Assembly (NCBI GenBank): GCA_013214065.1
Contig: JABSPK010000002.1
Location: forward strand, 1-64,000
DNA length: 64,000 nucleotides
Source: Flavobacteriaceae bacterium
GTDB taxonomy: Bacteria > Bacteroidota > Bacteroidia > Flavobacteriales > Flavobacteriaceae
Direction: 5' to 3'
Shown one piece after another: positions 28,201 through 37,043 of this stretch; position 1 is the first letter of the stretch, and the number at the start of each line of letters is the position of its first letter. The position numbers were made by a program, and so were the translations under genes. The notes beneath the pieces are model-generated. The model saw only the letters and a program-made list of their open reading frames with translations. It had not been told where the DNA came from and ran no database searches.

Positions 28201-30840
28201 CTAAAAGCTTACCCGAAATAAAAAATTCGGGGTAAAGCCCAATGACAATTGCTCCAATTGGTCGATTTCTTGCAAACCGGTTTCCGGATTTTCATCCACG
28301 CGATAGAACACGGAAAGCGGTACCTGACGGACGTAAAGGTTTTGGGCCGAAACCCCTAAGACCCCCTTTGTGTTTCCCGTTGCATTGAATGCAAACCGAT
28401 ACTGGATCGAAGCATCCAATCGGTGGTAATCGGGCAAGCGGGCACTATTGATGGGTGCGAAATCAATATCCCCGTTCATAGCGTCAAAACCTGTAACCGG
28501 GGTAAACGGAGCCCCGGAACGGAAATTCCAACCCAATGAAAACCGCCAAGCGTCAAGTTCATAGGTGTTCGATAGGGTCAGGTTGTGGGTGATATCATTG
28601 TTGCCCGGAAATTGGCCTGCTGCGAGTTCTTCAAAACGATACCTCACTTCGTTGAAGGTATATCCTAGCCAAATACGATAGGCCTGCCATTGTTTTTTAA
28701 GGAGGACGTCGATCCCGAAAATTTCGCTTTCCCCTTGCGAGTATTCTTCAGACGCATTGGTAAACCCGTTGGTAAAAGACGTCAAGCCATCGATGTTTTT
28801 GAAATAGGCATCCACATCCAAGGTCCACCCTCCGATATCGTATAAGAAGCCGGTCGAGAACTGGGTGCTTTCCAAAACGGGTATATTCTCTTCCGTCAAT
28901 GTCCAGATACCGCTTTGTAAGCGCAATCGGGTATCTTCGAATTCGATCAATTGACTGACGATTTGAAAGCGCCGTTCAGCGGTCAGCTTGATACGAAGGT
29001 TTTTGCTGAGCGGATATTCGATATTCAATCGAGGCTCGAAATACCAAGCGTCAAGAAGTGAAAACCGCGACCCTCGAAGGCCAAGCCGTACCAAACCACG
29101 ATTTTTTGGTCTGAAGTCATAATTGGCATATAAGGCATGGGTGGTGTTTTTAAAATTCGAGGCTTCATTGAAGTCCCTTTCGTCTGCAGAAACTTCGCCG
29201 TCCTCAGGGTCTTCGGGTTCGATATCCTCATCGCCAAGCTCATCGCGAAACAATTGATAAGCCACTTCGTTGCGCGTCAGTTGATATCCTAATTCAAGTT
29301 GTTGTTTTTCGTCAAGATCATAGGCCAAGCCAGCACGTAAGCCATAGTCCTTGACCGAATTGCGCCTAAGGTTTTCCTCGGTCACTGCATTGTCTTCAAA
29401 AAACCGATTGCGGTATTGGCTGTCGAAATTGGAGTAATACGCACTGAGGTTGTGGTGCCAATCCCGGCCTTTGCGTCCTGTCCAATCAAAACTGAGCCCT
29501 TGGTTCTCGGTGCTCAAGGCATCTTGTGACCGGTTTTCATCATCGACCAGCATAAAATTCAAATCGTTGTCGGTCAACAAGCCACTGACATAGATGCTAT
29601 CGTTCTCAGAGGGTTTGATCATCAGTTTGAGGTTGAGGTCATAAAATGAAAAAACTTCTTCGCCTTCGACCAGGGTTTCTTCGTCTTCTTCGGCGGGAAT
29701 GACTTGACCATTGCCATCGTTGACAATGATGGTGTTCTGGAAGACTTTTTCGGAAATGGCCTCAAAGGTAGGAGTGCCCAAGCCTTCAATATCGGCATAA
29801 GAACGACGGCCCGAAACGACCAAGCCTACCTTATCCCCCAAAGGGGCTTTCAGGTAGGCGTCAGCTTGTGTGCCGTTCAGTCCTAGACCGAAATTCAAGG
29901 TTTCGGGGATTTGGGTTTCCCCTTCGATGTCGATGACCCCTGAAATACGTTCGCCATAGGCTGCTGAGGCCCCGCTTTTCGACAAGGTGGCACGGGTGGT
30001 GATGTTCGGGTTGAATATCGATAACATTCCAAAGAAATGTCCGGTATTATACATTTTGATACCGTCATACAGGATCAGGTTTTGGTCGGCCGAACCGCCA
30101 CGGATCTGGATGTCGGACACGGTCTCGTTGATGCTCGTTATGCCAGGGACCCACTGTGCCGATTGGAAAACATCGGATTCCACGAGCCCTGGTAAAGCCC
30201 CTTGTTCGGCAGGTTGGAGGGTCAATGAACCGTCTTTGTTCTTATCGATGCCCTTGATCAGGTAAGAACGTACCACCACCTCTTTCAAGGATTCGATTTG
30301 GGGTTCCATTAAGAAATTCAGGCATTCTTGGTCCGTGAAATCGGAGGGCATGAGCAATCGGGTCGCATAGCCCACGAATTGGAGCAGGATCCCCGTTTCG
30401 ATCGGTTCGTCGACAATTGAAAAATAACCCCGTGCATCGGTGGTGTATCCTTTGGTGGTGCCCTTGATCAAGATGGTGGCAAAAGCCAAAGGCGTTTTAT
30501 CGATCGCATCAAAGACATAACCACATACGGTACTTCGTGTGTCCGGTGGACTGATGATGATCTGATTGGTGCCGATTGGTTCGAACAACAAGCCGGTGTC
30601 ACTTTGGAGATATGCCAATAACCCATTGATCGTCAATTCTTTCGAAAGCGTGATACGGTATTCGGCGATAACCGTTTCGGAATAGGAAAACAAAAGATCC
30701 GAACGGGCTTCAACATCTTGAAGGACTTGTGCCAAGGGGGCGTCATCGTAGGTAAAGGCATAGCGGTCTTGGGCCTTGGCCACGAACACCATGGCTAAAA
30801 GCATCCCTGTCAATAAGAAACGCTTGAGGCTATCGTGCAT
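28201..30840 (-). CDS. TonB-dependent receptor with STN signalling domain
   Basis: The 879-residue outer-membrane protein has a signal peptide (1-23), a secretin/TonB short N-terminal domain (about 25-95), a carboxypeptidase-regulatory-like domain (about 105-180), a plug (IQIRGGSADQNLILYDGIKM) and a 22-strand barrel ending LFRVSF. The STN domain is the part that in FecA-type receptors touches the FecR protein and switches on the sigma factor. The start lies inside fecR (11-base overlap). The ligand is unknown; no SusD partner is adjacent, which argues against a classical glycan system. Confidence 0.93.
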   Translation of the reverse strand: MHDSLKRFLLTGMLLAMVFVAKAQDRYAFTYDDAPLAQVLQDVEARSDLLFSYSETVIAEYRITLSKELTINGLLAYLQSDTGLLFEPIGTNQIIISPPDTRSTVCGYVFDAIDKTPLAFATILIKGTTKGYTTDARGYFSIVDEPIETGILLQFVGYATRLLMPSDFTDQECLNFLMEPQIESLKEVVVRSYLIKGIDKNKDGSLTLQPAEQGALPGLVESDVFQSAQWVPGITSINETVSDIQIRGGSADQNLILYDGIKMYNTGHFFGMLSIFNPNITTRATLSKSGASAAYGERISGVIDIEGETQIPETLNFGLGLNGTQADAYLKAPLGDKVGLVVSGRRSYADIEGLGTPTFEAISEKVFQNTIIVNDGNGQVIPAEEDEETLVEGEEVFSFYDLNLKLMIKPSENDSIYVSGLLTDNDLNFMLVDDENRSQDALSTENQGLSFDWTGRKGRDWHHNLSAYYSNFDSQYRNRFFEDNAVTEENLRRNSVKDYGLRAGLAYDLDEKQQLELGYQLTRNEVAYQLFRDELGDEDIEPEDPEDGEVSADERDFNEASNFKNTTHALYANYDFRPKNRGLVRLGLRGSRFSLLDAWYFEPRLNIEYPLSKNLRIKLTAERRFQIVSQLIEFEDTRLRLQSGIWTLTEENIPVLESTQFSTGFLYDIGGWTLDVDAYFKNIDGLTSFTNGFTNASEEYSQGESEIFGIDVLLKKQWQAYRIWLGYTFNEVRYRFEELAAGQFPGNNDITHNLTLSNTYELDAWRFSLGWNFRSGAPFTPVTGFDAMNGDIDFAPINSARLPDYHRLDASIQYRFAFNATGNTKGVLGVSAQNLYVRQVPLSVFYRVDENPETGLQEIDQLEQLSLGFTPNFLFRVSF

Positions 30841-31741
30841 ACAAGGTGACGGTTTTTTGATCTTCCGATAATTCGTACCGGATTCCCATAGGAACCAACA
30901 CCGACTTTAGGGCCAACAGCAGGTCGTCATGCACGAAACTGCCCGTAAACCTTCCTTCGATGAGCTTGGGGTTATACTCGAAACGGACCGCGTAGTAATG
31001 CTCTAATTCGGCCAGTACCTTCTGCAACTCCGCATTCGAAAAGCGGCTTTGACCGCTTTGCCAGTCGGGTCTGTCATCGCTATGTTGAAAAGTGACCATC
31101 ACCTTGTCTTTGAAGGTCAAGGCATCACCGGCTTCCAATACCGATCGTTGTTCCTCAGGGGCATGGTCGAAACGGACCCTGCCCTCATAGCATCGGAGTT
31201 CAAAGTCCTCATTTCGGATTTTTACGTTGAACTCTGTTCCCAAGACACTCACATCCCCTGAGGTAGTGCGTACTTGAAAACCTTCGCCCTTGGTCACCTT
31301 GAAAAAGCCTTCCCCTTCGAGCTGTACGGTTTTGTTGTTCGTCCAAAAGAATCGACGGTGTTGCAAGCGCGATTGCGCATTCAATACGACCGTACTGCCG
31401 TCTGGGAGGATGATTTCGCTTTTCTCTCCGATACCGGTACTGTAGGTGATTTTACTGAAGAATAGACCAAAAAGGAGCACTATGGAGGCCGCGATACCCA
31501 AGGTGTAATAGAGTGGCCTTAGGTTCACCACCTTTTTTACGTTGCCGGATGCAATGCCCTGCCATACTTTTTCGCGAAGGGCTTCCTTGTCGAACCCGGG
31601 TTTTTCAATGCCCTCAAGATGCTGTTGTAACCGTAGGTATTCCGCGTAGGTTTCGGATGCCTCGAACTCGGCCGATTCCGCATCGGTCAACTCCCCAGCG
31701 AGCCAACGGGCCATTATCGTATCATCTTTTTCTTCGAACAT
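30830..31741 (-). CDS. FecR-type anti-sigma regulator
   Basis: The 303-residue protein has a cytoplasmic N-terminal part (about 1-80, ARWLAGELTDAESAEFEA), a transmembrane helix (about 86-104) and a periplasmic FecR domain with TYSTGIGEKSEIILPDGS and SVLGTEFNVK, ending in a DUF4974-like segment. It should hold the sigma factor encoded upstream and relay the state of the TonB receptor downstream. Gene order sigma-fecR-receptor is standard in Bacteroidota. Confidence 0.93.
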   Translation of the reverse strand: MFEEKDDTIMARWLAGELTDAESAEFEASETYAEYLRLQQHLEGIEKPGFDKEALREKVWQGIASGNVKKVVNLRPLYYTLGIAASIVLLFGLFFSKITYSTGIGEKSEIILPDGSTVVLNAQSRLQHRRFFWTNNKTVQLEGEGFFKVTKGEGFQVRTTSGDVSVLGTEFNVKIRNEDFELRCYEGRVRFDHAPEEQRSVLEAGDALTFKDKVMVTFQHSDDRPDWQSGQSRFSNAELQKVLAELEHYYAVRFEYNPKLIEGRFTGSFVHDDLLLALKSVLVPMGIRYELSEDQKTVTLYAR

Positions 31742-31801
31742 AGTTTTGCTACATACATCTAGGAAACAGGGTACTCCATTTTTACCCTACCCCCTTATCC
31801 G

Positions 31802-32314
31802 TTAAATATTCCGCACTGTTTTCCGCAACTTGTCCAAAGCCTTGTGCATGCGTTTTTCCACCGCTTTTTGGGAAACTTCCAAAAAGGCTGCGATTTCTTT
31901 ATAAGTCATGCCATCGATGCGATTCATCAAAAACACCTCGCGTTGGCCTTCGGGGAGGGCCGCAATCGCCGATTCGAGCGTTTCGCGGTATTCTTTTTCC
32001 TCCAATTGGTATTCAGGGGTTTCGTGTTCTATGGATCGTTGGGGCCTTTTGGCATATTTCAACACTACTTTTTGATGTTCTACCTGGTTGTAAAAGGCGT
32101 TTTTCGCCACGGCAAACAAAAATCCACGGGCCTTTTCGAAAACGACCTTTTTGCAATTGTTCCAGAGTTTGATGAAGGCCTCTTGAACAAGGTCTTCGGC
32201 CTGGGGTAGGTTTCCTGATTGGTAATAGAGGTAATTGCGAAGCGTTTCCGCATGGAGGTCGAACAGCTGGTCGAATACCCTTTTCTCGCAAACGGACTTT
32301 TCGCTTTCGCTCAT
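31802..32314 (-). CDS. ECF RNA polymerase sigma factor (FecI type)
   Basis: The 170-residue protein has sigma region 2 (LFDLHAETLRNYLYYQSGN, AEDLVQEAFIKLWNNC) and region 4 (LPEGQREVFLMNRIDGMTY, FLEVSQKAVEKRMHKALDKL). It directs transcription of the receptor operon under control of FecR. It is divergent from the transglutaminase-like gene at 32393, with a 78-base gap between them. Confidence 0.95.
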   Translation of the reverse strand: MSESEKSVCEKRVFDQLFDLHAETLRNYLYYQSGNLPQAEDLVQEAFIKLWNNCKKVVFEKARGFLFAVAKNAFYNQVEHQKVVLKYAKRPQRSIEHETPEYQLEEKEYRETLESAIAALPEGQREVFLMNRIDGMTYKEIAAFLEVSQKAVEKRMHKALDKLRKTVRNI

Positions 32315-32392
32315 TCAGGGAATTTTTTTCTAGGGGGGTGGGGTGAATCCAAAGTATCCTGTTCTACTACCAAAACTAAAAAATAATTGGTT

Positions 32393-33970
32393 ATGACCGT
32401 CCCAAAGCATTACAAGTCCATCCTGTTCGCACTGAGCGTACTCGCTGTGGCATCCATCGCCTATAAGTTGGAATGGCTTTCAAAAAACGAAGCGGAATTT
32501 AAAGCTGATGCGGTGTATCGGGTGACCTACCGGTATTTCTTCAAAACCGATAGTGCGACCACCTTCGTGAAGGCGTTTTTGCCTAAAAACAACGCAAGAC
32601 AACAAATCCTAGCCCAAAAAAGCATCATGCCCCCTACCATTGGGTTCACGACCGTGGCCGAGGGTCCGAATGTGCGCGGCCATTGGACGACGGACGTACC
32701 GAATACCTATGAAAGCGTGAGCTACTCCTTTGCTTTTAGGGGGAGGGACCAACTGTTCGGACTACCGTCTAAATTCAAACCAATGACCACCGGTATGGAA
32801 GGCTTTTTGGTACCTAGCGAACACATCCAATCGGATGCCGAGCCCATCGCCCAACTGGCGAAACGACTTTCTAAGGGCACTGCCAGTGATAAAGCGGTCG
32901 TTCAGTCGGTGTTCGATTATGTGCACGGTATTCCTACCGCACCGATAATCACATTGACCGATGCTTTGGGTGCTTTGGAACGAAACAAAGCCTCCTGCAA
33001 TGGTAAGAGTCGGCTTTTGGTCGCCTTGGCCAGGAATCTGGGGTATCCGGCCCGCATCAAAGGGGGGATTATCTTAAAAGCATCGAACAAGCGTACCAGT
33101 CACGCTTGGGCCGAATTGCACATCAACGGCGATTGGGTGCCTTTTGATGCCCTGAACGGTCATTTTGCCTATCTGCCTGCCAATTATTTGGAATTGTATG
33201 AAGGCGATGCCTTTTTAGTGACCCATAGCCCGGGCATCCAATTTGACTATGCCTATGAAATCAAACCTCAAGAATCGCTGCCTATGATCAATGAGGAAGC
33301 CCAAGGGATCGATGAATTGACGGCGTTTTCGTTATGGGGGCTGGTCAAAAACGGCGCGATTTCGAAAAAGAACCTCTTTTTGTTATTGATGCTGCCCTTG
33401 GGCGGATTGATCGTCGCCTTATTACGGAATATCGTCGGCATTCGCACCTTTGGGGTCTTTTTACCGGTGCTCATCGCTTTTTCCCTTTTGGAAACCGGAT
33501 TTACGACCGGAATGGTACTCTTCCTTTTCTTGATTTTGTTCGTTGGCTTGATTACCCGTCCTTTTGATGCCATGGGGTTACTGCATACCCCCAAATTGGT
33601 CATTTCGTTGACCCTTATGGTCTTGGTGATGGCCTTGGGCAATTACTTCGGTCTGCGAATCGATATCCCTTGGTTAGGGGCGTTGACCTTGTTCCCGACC
33701 ATCATTTTGACAATTTCGGCAGAGCGCTTTTCGAAGCTCATTGTTGAAGACGGTTTCCATAAAGCGACGGGAACCTTGCTCCAAACACTTTTGGCCGTCG
33801 GCGTATGTTACCTGCTTTTCGCCGTGCCCGGCCTAGACGGGATCCTGATCTTATTTCCGGAATTGCTCTTATTGGTCATCACGGCTTGTATGCTATTAGG
33901 ACGCTATGTCGGCTTACGGTGGACCGAGCTCCTTCGTTTTCAACCCTTGTTGCCCTTAAAATTCAGCTGA
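32393..33970 (+). CDS. Membrane protein: transglutaminase-like domain fused to 7TM region
   Basis: The 525-residue protein has a signal anchor (about 8-25), an extracytoplasmic domain and then seven hydrophobic helices from about residue 320 to the end, the layout of the family usually named inactive transglutaminase fused to seven transmembrane helices. Here a full set of papain-like residues is visible: Cys 202 in ASCNGKSRLLVAL, His 237 in SHAWAEL and Asp 252 in VPFDALNG, so it may be active. It forms an operon with an ATP-grasp ligase (two bases downstream) and an outer-membrane barrel. The start is ATG 32393, because the upstream TTG gives no better signal. Confidence 0.87.
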   Translation: MTVPKHYKSILFALSVLAVASIAYKLEWLSKNEAEFKADAVYRVTYRYFFKTDSATTFVKAFLPKNNARQQILAQKSIMPPTIGFTTVAEGPNVRGHWTTDVPNTYESVSYSFAFRGRDQLFGLPSKFKPMTTGMEGFLVPSEHIQSDAEPIAQLAKRLSKGTASDKAVVQSVFDYVHGIPTAPIITLTDALGALERNKASCNGKSRLLVALARNLGYPARIKGGIILKASNKRTSHAWAELHINGDWVPFDALNGHFAYLPANYLELYEGDAFLVTHSPGIQFDYAYEIKPQESLPMINEEAQGIDELTAFSLWGLVKNGAISKKNLFLLLMLPLGGLIVALLRNIVGIRTFGVFLPVLIAFSLLETGFTTGMVLFLFLILFVGLITRPFDAMGLLHTPKLVISLTLMVLVMALGNYFGLRIDIPWLGALTLFPTIILTISAERFSKLIVEDGFHKATGTLLQTLLAVGVCYLLFAVPGLDGILILFPELLLLVITACMLLGRYVGLRWTELLRFQPLLPLKFS

Positions 33971-33972
33971 TC

Positions 33973-34773
33973 ATGTTAGGAAAATTATTCCAGGTCCGAA
34001 ACCCCAAGGGGGTGGTCGGGCTCAATCGCCGCAATATCGAATTGATTTACCCGCACAATCAGCGTGAGCATTACACCCTCGCCGATGACAAGGTCAAGGC
34101 CAAGATGCTGTTGCATGAACATGGCATTGCCTGCGCCCGTACGTATGCGGTGATTGAACGGATCAGTGAGATTAAGTCAAAATGGGCCGCTTTGCAAGAC
34201 CATGAAACCTTGGTCATCAAACCTGCCAAGGGCTGCGGTGGCGGGGGCATCAAGATTTTAAGGAAAAATACCAAGGGTCGCTGGCAAAGTAGCGGTAATA
34301 CGATGACCGACGCCTGTCTCATTGAGGAGTGTATTGTGCCGCATCCGTTCTTTGCCGAGATCTATGATGAAGGCGTCCCTGATTTCCGGATCATTACCCT
34401 CAAGGGTAAACCGCTGATGGCTATGTTGCGGATGCCGACCTCGAAGTCGGACGGTAAGGCCAATTTACATCAAAACGGTGTGGGTATCGGGGTCGACATG
34501 ACCAAAGGCACCTTAACGCAGGTGTATGACGGAAAACGGTATACGCTGCATCATCCCGATAATTCGAACCAAGTCTTCGGCATGCAAATCCCGTTTTGGT
34601 TTACCATGTTGCAATTGGCCCGAAAGACGGCCAAAGCCTTTCCGCTGGAGTATCTCGGAATCGACTTGGTCATCGATAAGGTCAAAGGGCCGCAAATCAT
34701 GGAAGTCAATGTACGGCCGGGCCTCGGCATACAATTAGTCAATCAACAAGGTCTGGCGAATTGTCTGGCCTAA
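33973..34773 (+). CDS. ATP-grasp ligase, alpha-L-glutamate-ligase-like
   Basis: The 266-residue protein has the ATP-grasp fold: LVIKPAKGCGGGGIKIL (about 77-93) is the glycine-rich ATP loop, FRIITLKGKPLMAMLRMPT the central sheet, and MEVNVRPGLGIQL the metal-binding end with Glu and Asn. The family (COG0189/RimK-related) forms amide bonds with glutamate or similar amino acids. No signal peptide is seen, so it acts in the cytoplasm. It is the middle gene of a three-gene operon with a membrane transglutaminase-like protein and a barrel protein, which suggests making, trimming or exporting a peptide or amide-modified product. Confidence 0.88.
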   Translation: MLGKLFQVRNPKGVVGLNRRNIELIYPHNQREHYTLADDKVKAKMLLHEHGIACARTYAVIERISEIKSKWAALQDHETLVIKPAKGCGGGGIKILRKNTKGRWQSSGNTMTDACLIEECIVPHPFFAEIYDEGVPDFRIITLKGKPLMAMLRMPTSKSDGKANLHQNGVGIGVDMTKGTLTQVYDGKRYTLHHPDNSNQVFGMQIPFWFTMLQLARKTAKAFPLEYLGIDLVIDKVKGPQIMEVNVRPGLGIQLVNQQGLANCLA

Positions 34774-34792
34774 TTCCAAAACATCCCATTTT

Positions 34793-35908
34793 ATGAAAAA
34801 GTATATCACCTTTTGTTTATTGCTATCGGCGTTGAACACCATGGCCCAAGAACGGCACCGATTCGAATTCGGCAGCCAAACCGGTTACGAGTACAATTAC
34901 TTTAAAAGCCCCGATCAGGTATTGGTCGATGGTAGCTTATTGAACGAAAACGATTTGATTTCCAGTAGTGGCTATCTAGATTTGTTCTTTGATTACGATT
35001 ACCGCTACCAATGGAAGGCCAACCGGATCCGCATTGCCATTTCCCCCTTTGCGAGGTTGTTCCAAGAACAAATGACCGATAGCTATTGGAGTTTGGATTT
35101 GGCGGTAAAATACGATCGCAAACTCTCGAAATCGATCAAACTGCTAGGCGAATTGCACTTTAATCGAATGGATCGTGAGGGGCTTGACGGTGCCCAAGAC
35201 GTTTTGGTCAATCCGTTAGGGTATACCAATTATGGTGCTTCGGGTGGACTGGCTTGGCGCCCAACCAAACAACATCGCACTTCCTTTGAGGCCTTTTATA
35301 ATTTCAAGAATTTCGATGCCTACGGGGTCAGGGACCTTCAATTCAATGAATACGGACTGCGTTTGGCGACCAGACAGGAATTCCGCCCCGGAAGATTCGA
35401 GCATTCGTTCGGACTGACGACTTATATCAAAAAACGCCTATACGACACCTTCAATTCAGAAGAATCGCCCCAAACGGGCCGTCGTGATTGGGACTATGCG
35501 AAGCTCACCGGATTTTACAACTTACCGTTGAACGCTGTTTTCGAAATTGCACCCCAACTGACGTATTACGGTCGTTTCGATCGTCTCGAGAACCGTTCCG
35601 GGTTTCACCAATACGGACCAGGGATCCGTTTGCGTTTTGATAACGACAAGACGCGGATCAATGCCTTGGTAAAGTACCAGGTGCGGGGGTATACCGATAT
35701 ACAAGCTCCTGGGGCGACCGATTTGCTTCGCTATACTTACACCGATATTTCATTGCAGTTCGAACACCAATTACCGATCAAAGGGCTGTTGTTCACCGGA
35801 AGGGCCTACAGTAGGTTTAGGGAAGCCAATACCGTGGATCTCGCTTCGCGCTCTTTTCGGGGTTACACCAACCAATATGCCGGTGTCTGCCTAACTTGGA
35901 AACTGTAA
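34793..35908 (+). CDS. Predicted outer-membrane beta-barrel protein
   Basis: The 371-residue protein has a signal peptide (1-18) and, throughout, alternating aromatic-polar strands separated by short turns, with a final strand ending YAGVCLTWKL, typical of outer-membrane barrels. I do not recognise a named family. It is 19 bases downstream of the ATP-grasp gene and probably cotranscribed, so it may export or receive the product of that pathway, or sense it. Confidence 0.72.
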   Translation: MKKYITFCLLLSALNTMAQERHRFEFGSQTGYEYNYFKSPDQVLVDGSLLNENDLISSSGYLDLFFDYDYRYQWKANRIRIAISPFARLFQEQMTDSYWSLDLAVKYDRKLSKSIKLLGELHFNRMDREGLDGAQDVLVNPLGYTNYGASGGLAWRPTKQHRTSFEAFYNFKNFDAYGVRDLQFNEYGLRLATRQEFRPGRFEHSFGLTTYIKKRLYDTFNSEESPQTGRRDWDYAKLTGFYNLPLNAVFEIAPQLTYYGRFDRLENRSGFHQYGPGIRLRFDNDKTRINALVKYQVRGYTDIQAPGATDLLRYTYTDISLQFEHQLPIKGLLFTGRAYSRFREANTVDLASRSFRGYTNQYAGVCLTWKL

Positions 35909-35915
35909 AGGACAG

Positions 35916-36371
35916 CTAGCCTTGTGCGGTTTTGCGTTGGAGGAAAATGGCATAGCAACTAAGGATGATGGCCGATGCGGAAACCATGGTCATCAGGGTA
36001 CCCGGGATGAAATGAACGAACCCACCCAAATCCAAGAACAGAAAGTAGCCCAAGTCGGCCAATCCGCCTGTGAGTGCGGCTAGATAAATAGCATTTCTGT
36101 TCCCTTTCCATATGCCAAAAGCACAAAAAAAGGTGACCATACCGATCCATAGAAGATTGAATCCGTGTTGCCCGATGATCGCACCGGCCGCTTTGGGATA
36201 GTCCATGGTCAGGGTGTCGGGGTCAACGGCATCGGCGATACCGATGACGGAGGCGCTGATATCCCCGGTCAAAACGCCCTTCATGGTCATAACACCGGCT
36301 AGGACGTGTACCAGACCCCAAACGATCCATAAGATAGAGGCGGTGCGCAAACAAAAGGAAATGGTTTTCAT
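35916..36371 (-). CDS. Small four-helix membrane protein
   Basis: The 151-residue protein starts MKTISFCLRTASILWIVWG and has four hydrophobic helices, with a soluble loop (TGDISASVIGIADAVDPD) after the first. The ATG at 36371 was preferred because the longer frame upstream adds no sensible membrane start. The family is unknown to me. It converges on the barrel gene at 35908 and follows a Crp-like regulator gene by 70 bases. Confidence 0.7.
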   Translation of the reverse strand: MKTISFCLRTASILWIVWGLVHVLAGVMTMKGVLTGDISASVIGIADAVDPDTLTMDYPKAAGAIIGQHGFNLLWIGMVTFFCAFGIWKGNRNAIYLAALTGGLADLGYFLFLDLGGFVHFIPGTLMTMVSASAIILSCYAIFLQRKTAQG

Positions 36372-36441
36372 ACATGGGAATTTGTCCGGAAAGTTCCCTA
36401 ATCCCCTTAAAGTATACATTAACCTAGATTAAGAAAACGGA

Positions 36442-36939
36442 TCAGGGCGTCCTGAAATTGGCTGACTTTACCTTGCTCAAAGCTTCTGGAGTAACTCCTA
36501 AGTATGAGGCGATCATGCGTTGGGGAACCCGTTGAACGATATCAGGATAGGTTTCGATGAACACTTGATACCGCTCTAAGGCCGAAGAAGCCATGAGGCC
36601 CATAACCCTTTGCTGCAAGACGTGCAAGCGTTTGACCAAGGGCCCGACGTTCTGCTGTTCGTCCGATAGGTTTTTGTGTCGCACTTCGACCACGGCATCT
36701 TCCAAGACATCGATAAACAAGCTTGTGGGTGCTTCTGGGGGGGCATTGTTCGCAATCACCCATCCTTCGGGCGCGAACATAAACACATGTTCCTTGCCTT
36801 TGGTGTCAACGGCATAACTTCGTAGTAAGCCAGATTGTACCACATAGATTTTACTATTCAATTCACCTGGCTCTTGGAGTATCGCATTTTTCGAAAGCTG
36901 GAGTTGGGCCATATGCAGTAAGATAAAAAATCTTGACAA
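36442..36939 (-). CDS. Crp/Fnr family transcriptional regulator, short N-terminus
   Basis: The protein has a cyclic-nucleotide-binding-like beta roll (AILQEPGELNSKIYVVQSGLLRSYA, in two parts of the sheet) and a C-terminal helix-turn-helix (VPQRMIASYLGVTPEALSKVK). Both a TTG at 36939 and an ATG at 36912 could start it; even the longer form (165 residues) lacks some N-terminal helix residues found in relatives (about 185-190), and a TAA precedes it. It ends ANFRTP. Regulators of this branch usually do not bind cAMP. Targets are unknown; the small membrane protein gene lies downstream. Confidence 0.82.
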   Translation of the reverse strand: MSRFFILLHMAQLQLSKNAILQEPGELNSKIYVVQSGLLRSYAVDTKGKEHVFMFAPEGWVIANNAPPEAPTSLFIDVLEDAVVEVRHKNLSDEQQNVGPLVKRLHVLQQRVMGLMASSALERYQVFIETYPDIVQRVPQRMIASYLGVTPEALSKVKSANFRTP

Positions 36940-37043
36940 TCCATGTAGTTTCTTTGGGTCCTGTTAATGTTTTGATAAACATAATAAAAATGTTTAGTCT
37001 TTTTATATATTCGTTAAACAAAGCTAATTCAACAGAGACCACC

